Source of the DNA: Streptomyces sp. NBC_01408 | GTDB taxonomy: Bacteria > Actinomycetota > Actinomycetes > Streptomycetales > Streptomycetaceae | DNA length: 64,000 bases | Reading direction: 5' to 3' | NCBI RefSeq assembly: GCF_026340255.1 | Contig: NZ_JAPEPJ010000001.1 | Location: forward strand, 1,667,001-1,731,000 | Shown here: positions 58,060-64,000 of the stretch, in pieces | How positions within the stretch are numbered: the stretch's first letter is position 1 | How the letters are laid out: each line of letters begins with the position of its first letter | Notes under the pieces: generated by a model | The model's input: only the letters and a program-made list of their open reading frames with translations | Told to the model about the DNA's origin: nothing | Database searches by the model: none | Translations under genes and position numbers: made by a program

Positions 58060-59151
58060 ATGCGCAGCACCCGCCGCACCACCCTCCGCAGCACCGCCGT
58101 CGTCGCCGGCGCGGCCGCAGTCCTGGCGCTCCCCGTCGGGTCCGCCTTCGCGGATTCCCCCGCCGTCCCGGAGCCGCAGGTGCTGCCCGGCATCGAACAG
58201 CCGCCGGTCGGGCCGAAGGTGGACCCCTCGGTCGAGCCGTCGGTCGAGCCGAAGGTGGACCCGTCCGTCGAGCCGCAGGTCGATCCCTCCGTCGAGCCGA
58301 AGGCCGACCGGACCAACCCGCCCACGACTCCTCCGGTCAAGCCGAAGCCGGGCCTCCGGGCGTACGTCACCACCGTGAAGCTGGCGGACGGTTCGATCGC
58401 CAAGGTCTACAAGATCGGCGACCAGCACTTCGAGGCTGACATCTACGCCGGTCCCACGAAGCTGGACACACTGGTCAGCAAGGGCGGCGCGGCGGCGTAC
58501 GGCCAGAACAACGGACTGCACGTCGTGCTCCAGCCGAACGGCACCGTGACCTCGTGGGTCGAGGGCGCGCCCAAGCCGAAGCCGCCGGTCGAGAAGCCGA
58601 AGCCGCAGGTCAAGCCCGAGGTCAAGAAGGTGACCTCGGTCCGGATCGCCATAGCCGACGGGCGGATCGCCAAGCTGGTGGACGGCCCGGACGGCAAGCG
58701 CGTGGAGGTCTCCCTGCCGAACGGCAACCCGCTCGGCACGATCGACCTGAAGCACCCGGCCGTGTACAAGGACGGCTGGACGTACAAGCTCGTCCAGGAC
58801 GGCAAGCGCGTGAAGTTCGTCGTCATCGACGGCAAGAGCGGCGGGAACAGCTGGGTGTACGACTTCAGCGGCAAGCTGCTCGAGGAGTACCTGGTGGACA
58901 CCGGCAAGAAGGACGTCAAGGACGTCCAGAAGGACGTCCAGGACGTCCAGAAGGATGTCCGGCCCGCCGACCAGCCGGCCGTCGGGAAGGTCGTGCCGAA
59001 GGGCGGCGTGCAGGCCGGCGCCGAGGGGGTCACCCCGGCGAAGGGCGACACGCCGGTACTGGTCGCCGCGGGCGGCGGTATGGCCGCGGTCGGCGCCGCG
59101 GGCCTCGGCTTCGCGCTGCTCCGCCGCCACCGCGCGGGGGACGAGGGCTGA
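58060..59151 (+). CDS. Repeat-containing surface protein with C-terminal membrane anchor
   Basis: 363 residues from ATG 58060. Sec signal (VVAGAAAVLALPVGSAFA-D), a run of EPKVDPSVEP-type 6-10-residue repeats (about 45-85), two related beta-domains (LRAYVTTVKLADGSIAKVYK; VTSVRIAIADGRIAKLVDGP) joined by a KPKPP linker, DVQKDVQDVQKDV repeats, and a final TM helix with basic tail (VAAGGGMAAVGAAGLGFALL). No LPxTG is visible, so it is probably membrane- rather than sortase-anchored. Divergent from the Yip1 gene. Confidence 0.82.
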   Translation: MRSTRRTTLRSTAVVAGAAAVLALPVGSAFADSPAVPEPQVLPGIEQPPVGPKVDPSVEPSVEPKVDPSVEPQVDPSVEPKADRTNPPTTPPVKPKPGLRAYVTTVKLADGSIAKVYKIGDQHFEADIYAGPTKLDTLVSKGGAAAYGQNNGLHVVLQPNGTVTSWVEGAPKPKPPVEKPKPQVKPEVKKVTSVRIAIADGRIAKLVDGPDGKRVEVSLPNGNPLGTIDLKHPAVYKDGWTYKLVQDGKRVKFVVIDGKSGGNSWVYDFSGKLLEEYLVDTGKKDVKDVQKDVQDVQKDVRPADQPAVGKVVPKGGVQAGAEGVTPAKGDTPVLVAAGGGMAAVGAAGLGFALLRRHRAGDEG

Positions 59152-59180
59152 CCCCGGCCCCGGCCCTGACGGGCCCGGAA

Positions 59181-59230
59181 ACGCCGCAGCGGCCGGTCCC
59201 CCGGGGTGGGGGGACCGGCCGCTGCGGCGT
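59181..59230. terminator. Long bidirectional terminator
   Basis: ACGCCGCAGCGGCCGGTCCC pairs with its complement (20+ base pairs) around a short G/T loop between convergent genes. Confidence 0.9.
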
Positions 59231-59243
59231 GCTGCGGGATGAC

Positions 59244-61754
59244 CTACTTGGCGTCCTCGGGCTTCGTCTCGGCTGCCTTGGGCTCCGCCTTGGGCTCCGC
59301 CTCAGGCTCGGCCGGAGTCTCGGCCTCGGGCTTCGCCTCAGGCTGCGTCTCCGCCTCCGGCGCCGCCTCGACGGCAGTTTCCTCGGCGGCCTTGGCCTCG
59401 GCCTCGGCCTTGGCTTCGGCTTCGGCCTTCGCCTCGGCCTCCGTGGCGGCCTTGGCTTCGGCTTCCGCCTCGGCCGCAGCAGCAGCCGCAGCGGCCTCCG
59501 CTTCCGCTTCCGCCGCGGCGGCCGCGAGCTCCGCCTCCGTCGGCTCCGGGGTCTTCACGGACTCCAGCAGCAGCTGCGCCACGTCCACGACCTGGACGGA
59601 CTCCTTCGCCTGGCCGTCGTTCTTCTTGCCGTTCACCGAGTCGGTCAGCATCACCAGGCAGAACGGGCACGCCGTCGAAACGATGTCCGGGTTGAGGGAC
59701 AGCGCCTCCTCGACACGCTCGTTGTTGATGCGCTTGCCGATCCGCTCTTCCATCCACATCCGCGCGCCACCGGCGCCGCAGCAGAAGCCCCGCTCCTTGT
59801 GGCGGTGCATCTCCTGCTGGCGCAGCCCCGGCACGGCCGACATGATCTCGCGCGGCGGCGTGTAGACCTTGTTGTGGCGGCCCAGGTAGCACGGGTCGTG
59901 GTAGGTGATCAGGCCGTCGACCGGCGTGACCGGCGTCAGCCGGCCCTCGTCGATCAGGTGCTGGAGCAGCTGCGTGTGGTGGATGACCTCGTACTCGCCG
60001 CCCAGCTGCGGGTACTCGTTCGCGATGGTGTTGAAGCAGTGCGGGCAGGTGGAGACGATCCGCTTCGCCGTCTTCGGCTTCTTCGTCTCCGGGTCCTCGT
60101 CGTCCTCACCGAAGGCCATGTTCAGCATGGCCACGTTCTCCTGGGCGAGCTGCTGGAACAGCGGCTCGTTGCCCAGGCGGCGCGGGGAGTCGCCGGTGCA
60201 CTTCTCGTCGCCGCCCATGATCGCGAACTTGACGCCCGCGATGTTCAGCAGCTCCGCGAAGGCCTTCGTGGTCTTCTTGGCCCGGTCCTCCAGGGCGCCC
60301 GCGCAGCCGACCCAGTACAGGTAGTCGAACTCCGAGAGGTCCTCCGCGTCCTTCCCGATGATCGGGACCTCGAAGTCGACCTCCTTCGTCCACTCCACGC
60401 GCTGCTTCTTGGCCAGGCCCCAGGGGTTGCCCTTCTTCTCCAGGTTCTTGAGCATCGTGCCCGCCTCCGACGGGAACGCGCTCTCGATCATCACCTGGTA
60501 GCGGCGCATGTCGACGATGTGGTCGATGTGCTCGATGTCGACCGGGCACTGCTCGACGCACGCGCCGCAGCTCGTGCAGGACCACAGCACGTCCGGGTCG
60601 ATGACGCCGTTCTCCTCGGCGGTGCCGATCAGCGGGCGCTCGGCCTCGGCGAGGGCGGCGGCCGGGACGTCCTTCAGCTGCTCCGCCGTGGCCTTCTCGT
60701 TGCCCTCCATGTCCTTGCCGCCGCCGGCCAGCAGGTACGGGGCCTTGGCGTGCGCGTGGTCGCGCAGGGACATGATCAGGAGCTTCGGGGACAGCGGCTT
60801 GCCGGTGTTCCAGGCGGGGCACTGCGACTGGCAGCGGCCGCACTCCGTGCAGGTGGAGAAGTCGAGGATGCCCTTCCAGGAGAACTGCTCGACCTGGGAG
60901 ACGCCGAAGACATCGTCCTCGCCCGGGTCCTCGAAGTCGATCTCCTTGCCGCCGCTGGTCATCGGCTGGAGAGCGCCGAGAGCGACCGCGCCGTCCGCGT
61001 TGCGCTTGAACCAGATGTTCGGGAAGGCCAGGAAGCGGTGCCAGGCCACACCCATGTTGGTGTTGAGGCCGAGGGTGATCGCCCAGATCATCGTGACGCT
61101 GAGCTTGAGCCCGGCGAAGAAGTACACGAGGTTCTGCAGCGTGCCCAGGCTCAGGCCGTCGAAGACCAGCGCGAGCGGGTACGAGAAGAAGTACGCGGCT
61201 TCGTAGCTCTCGACGTGGTGGAGGTTGGCCTCCAGCGCGCGCAGCGCCGTGATGCAGATGCCGATGGTGAGGATGACGTACTCGACGAAGTACGCCTGCC
61301 CGGCCTTCGAGCCCGTGAAGCGCGACTTGCGGCCGGCCCGCGAGGGCAGGTTCATCAGCCGGATCACGATCAGGGTCACGATGCCGACGGTCGTCATCAT
61401 CGTGATGAACTCGGTGTAGACCTCGTACGGCAGCCAGCCGCCCACCACGGGGAGCACCCAGTCGGCCTTGAACAGCTGGCCGTACGCGGTGACGATCGTC
61501 AGGCCGAGCGTCAGGAAGCCGACGGCGACGAACCAGTGCGCGAAGCCGATGATCCCCCACCGGTTCATGCGCGTGTGGCCGACGAACTCCTTGGCCAGGG
61601 TGAGGCTTCGGGCCTTCCAGTCGTCCGTGCGACTGCCGGCCGGCACGGGCTGGCCGATCTTGACGAACCGGTAGATCTGCGCCCCGGCTCGGGTGATCAG
61701 CGCGACGCCGACCACGGTCAGAACCAGCGACACGATGATCGCGGCGAGTTGCAT
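59244..61754 (-). CDS. Heterodisulfide-reductase-like Fe-S membrane oxidoreductase
   Basis: 836 residues. Five or six N-terminal TM helices (NarI/HdrE-like, residues 1-260) with RWGIIGFAHWFVAVGFLTLG; two 4Fe-4S motifs STCTECGRCQSQCPA and SCTSCGACVEQCPVD; two CCG domains (YWVGCAGALEDRAKK ... HDPCYLGRHN and STCPHCFNTI / GFCCGAGGARMWMEE). The last ~110 residues are a low-complexity Glu/Ala/Lys tail (AEAEAKAATEAEAKAEAEAK), likely a long helix. It moves electrons between quinone and a cytosolic partner; physiological acceptor unknown. ATG 61754. Confidence 0.92.
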   Translation of the reverse strand: MQLAAIIVSLVLTVVGVALITRAGAQIYRFVKIGQPVPAGSRTDDWKARSLTLAKEFVGHTRMNRWGIIGFAHWFVAVGFLTLGLTIVTAYGQLFKADWVLPVVGGWLPYEVYTEFITMMTTVGIVTLIVIRLMNLPSRAGRKSRFTGSKAGQAYFVEYVILTIGICITALRALEANLHHVESYEAAYFFSYPLALVFDGLSLGTLQNLVYFFAGLKLSVTMIWAITLGLNTNMGVAWHRFLAFPNIWFKRNADGAVALGALQPMTSGGKEIDFEDPGEDDVFGVSQVEQFSWKGILDFSTCTECGRCQSQCPAWNTGKPLSPKLLIMSLRDHAHAKAPYLLAGGGKDMEGNEKATAEQLKDVPAAALAEAERPLIGTAEENGVIDPDVLWSCTSCGACVEQCPVDIEHIDHIVDMRRYQVMIESAFPSEAGTMLKNLEKKGNPWGLAKKQRVEWTKEVDFEVPIIGKDAEDLSEFDYLYWVGCAGALEDRAKKTTKAFAELLNIAGVKFAIMGGDEKCTGDSPRRLGNEPLFQQLAQENVAMLNMAFGEDDEDPETKKPKTAKRIVSTCPHCFNTIANEYPQLGGEYEVIHHTQLLQHLIDEGRLTPVTPVDGLITYHDPCYLGRHNKVYTPPREIMSAVPGLRQQEMHRHKERGFCCGAGGARMWMEERIGKRINNERVEEALSLNPDIVSTACPFCLVMLTDSVNGKKNDGQAKESVQVVDVAQLLLESVKTPEPTEAELAAAAAEAEAEAAAAAAAAEAEAEAKAATEAEAKAEAEAKAEAEAKAAEETAVEAAPEAETQPEAKPEAETPAEPEAEPKAEPKAAETKPEDAK

Positions 61755-61864
61755 GGGCGGGCTCCTCGGGCGGCACTTACTAAGCGGTAACTTATGAAGT
61801 CAAGGCTTGAGGTTACCCATTCCCGACGCCGCAATGTAGCTGAGCATGCGGTGATCTGTGTCGC

Positions 61865-62398
61865 TCAGGCATGCCTTTGCCGATAGGCCGCCCGAGGGGT
61901 CTGCGCCAGGATCGCGAGGTCCATCCCGAGCCAGTGGTTCTCCACATAATGCCGGTCCAGCAGCGCCATCTCCTCCCAGGGCAGGTCCGAGCGCGCGCTC
62001 ACCTGCCACAGCCCGGTCATCCCGGGTCGTACGAGGAGCCGCTCGGGCCGGTCCGTACGGGCTCCCGGGCACGGTCCGACCAGCGACATCTCGCCCCGCA
62101 CCACATTGAGCAGCTGGGGCAGGCCGTCGAGGGCGCAGCGCTCCACGGCGGCCCCGATCCGCCCCGCGCCGTCCGTGCGCAGGCGCCAGGTGCGGAACGG
62201 CCGCCCGGCCAGCCCGGCGGCCTGCTCCCGTACGAGGACCCGCCCGCCCCCGGCCGCGTACAGCAGTCCGGCGGCCAGCAGCAGTGGCACGGCGCACACG
62301 GCGAGCAGGACCAGTGAGGCGGCGAGGTCGAGCACCCGCTTGGCCGGCGGCCGTAGCCCTGGCCGGGCGGGGAGGGTCAGCGGCAGCAGCAGAGGCAT
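61865..62398 (-). CDS. Short bacterial sugar transferase (WcaJ/ExoY type)
   Basis: 177 residues from ATG 62398. KRVLDLAASLVLLAVCAVPL is the single re-entrant membrane helix. GRPFRTWRLRTDGAGRIGAA and LPQLLNVVRGEMSLVGPCPG are the core phosphoglycosyl-transferase blocks, then LVRPGMTGLWQVSARSDLPW and YVENHWLGMDLAILAQT. The nearly invariant SLVGPRP is SLVGPCP here. Shorter than full PglC/WcaJ proteins (about 200). Confidence 0.82.
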   Translation of the reverse strand: MPLLLPLTLPARPGLRPPAKRVLDLAASLVLLAVCAVPLLLAAGLLYAAGGGRVLVREQAAGLAGRPFRTWRLRTDGAGRIGAAVERCALDGLPQLLNVVRGEMSLVGPCPGARTDRPERLLVRPGMTGLWQVSARSDLPWEEMALLDRHYVENHWLGMDLAILAQTPRAAYRQRHA

Positions 62399-62575
62399 GT
62401 CAGCACCGTGCCGTACGCCTCCGGCGGGGTCGGGGTGCCGCGCGGCCACGGTGACCCGTTCGGGTGCGGCGCCGTTGCCGGCGTTCCGCCCCGGACCCCG
62501 CGCCTCAAACGCCGGCGGGGCTGAAATCCAGCCTCGCCGGCGTTTGGGCGAAGGTTGCGCGTAAGGGGCGGCTAA

Positions 62576-64000
<1,425 letters not shown>

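Noticed and set aside
58554..61790. Plus-strand open frame of over 1000 codons across the surface protein and Fe-S gene
   Set aside because: A shadow frame: its translation is low-complexity Arg/Gly/His-rich and runs through a strong terminator.

Overview
The window is high-GC (about 70%) actinobacterial chromosome, almost certainly Streptomyces. The reasons are GC-rich third codon positions, many GTG starts, tight ATGA/GTGA gene overlaps, duplicated cold-shock genes with a DEAD-box helicase, HspR-type operators in front of dnaK, and a consensus Streptomyces parS site. The dnaK, dcd, helicase and cold-shock content is the kind found within a few hundred kb of oriC in Streptomyces (recalled, not searched). 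The left end cuts urate oxidase and the right end cuts dnaK.

1-9.7 kb: urate oxidase and a class III aminotransferase; an anti-sigma-like ATPase convergent with a SigB/F-type sigma factor; a PaaX-like regulator/GNAT pair divergent from an exported hydrolase; an MFS exporter with an FMN reductase; a parS site; and the first cold-shock gene with a long structured leader. 9.9-17.6 kb: a lipoprotein, ClC and K+ channels, TetR and MerR regulators, and a cold-shock/RNA-helicase cassette. 17.7-24.4 kb: small regulator-enzyme pairs, including an ECF41 sigma factor whose predicted promoter lies in front of its oxidoreductase neighbour, and a TetR whose operator recurs 6 kb away before a hydrolase. 24.4-39.2 kb: a methyltransferase, a glycosyltransferase, a single-chain TmpA-TmpB-like phosphonate oxygenase beside a GntR/UTRA regulator, a LuxR regulator, then a block of small stress-type genes (PRC-barrel, dead cysteinyl-tRNA-synthetase-like protein, SixA phosphatase, two DUF5994 paralogues).

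39.4-55.2 kb is a genomic island at the 3' end of a tRNA-Gly(CCC) gene. The intact tRNA is at the right edge. Five partial copies of its 3' half, each with a downstream hairpin and most with paired GGCAC arm-type repeats, divide the island into five segments. None contains a recognisable integrase. Cargo: an esterase/TetR pair; a cobalamin-riboswitch-controlled BtuFCD-type operon carrying a FhuF-like reductase; two related operons of regulator or antitoxin, DUF6247 and RelE-like protein (one frameshifted); a DUF6454 protein; a methyltransferase; a secreted NTF2-like protein; and decayed enzyme genes. This resembles accreted, integrase-less cis-mobilisable elements.

55.4-64 kb returns to core chromosome: dCTP deaminase (probably leaderless mRNA) and a phosphoribosyltransferase, a Yip1 membrane protein, a repeat-rich surface protein, a large heterodisulfide-reductase-like Fe-S membrane protein, a short sugar transferase, and dnaK behind two HAIR-type operators.
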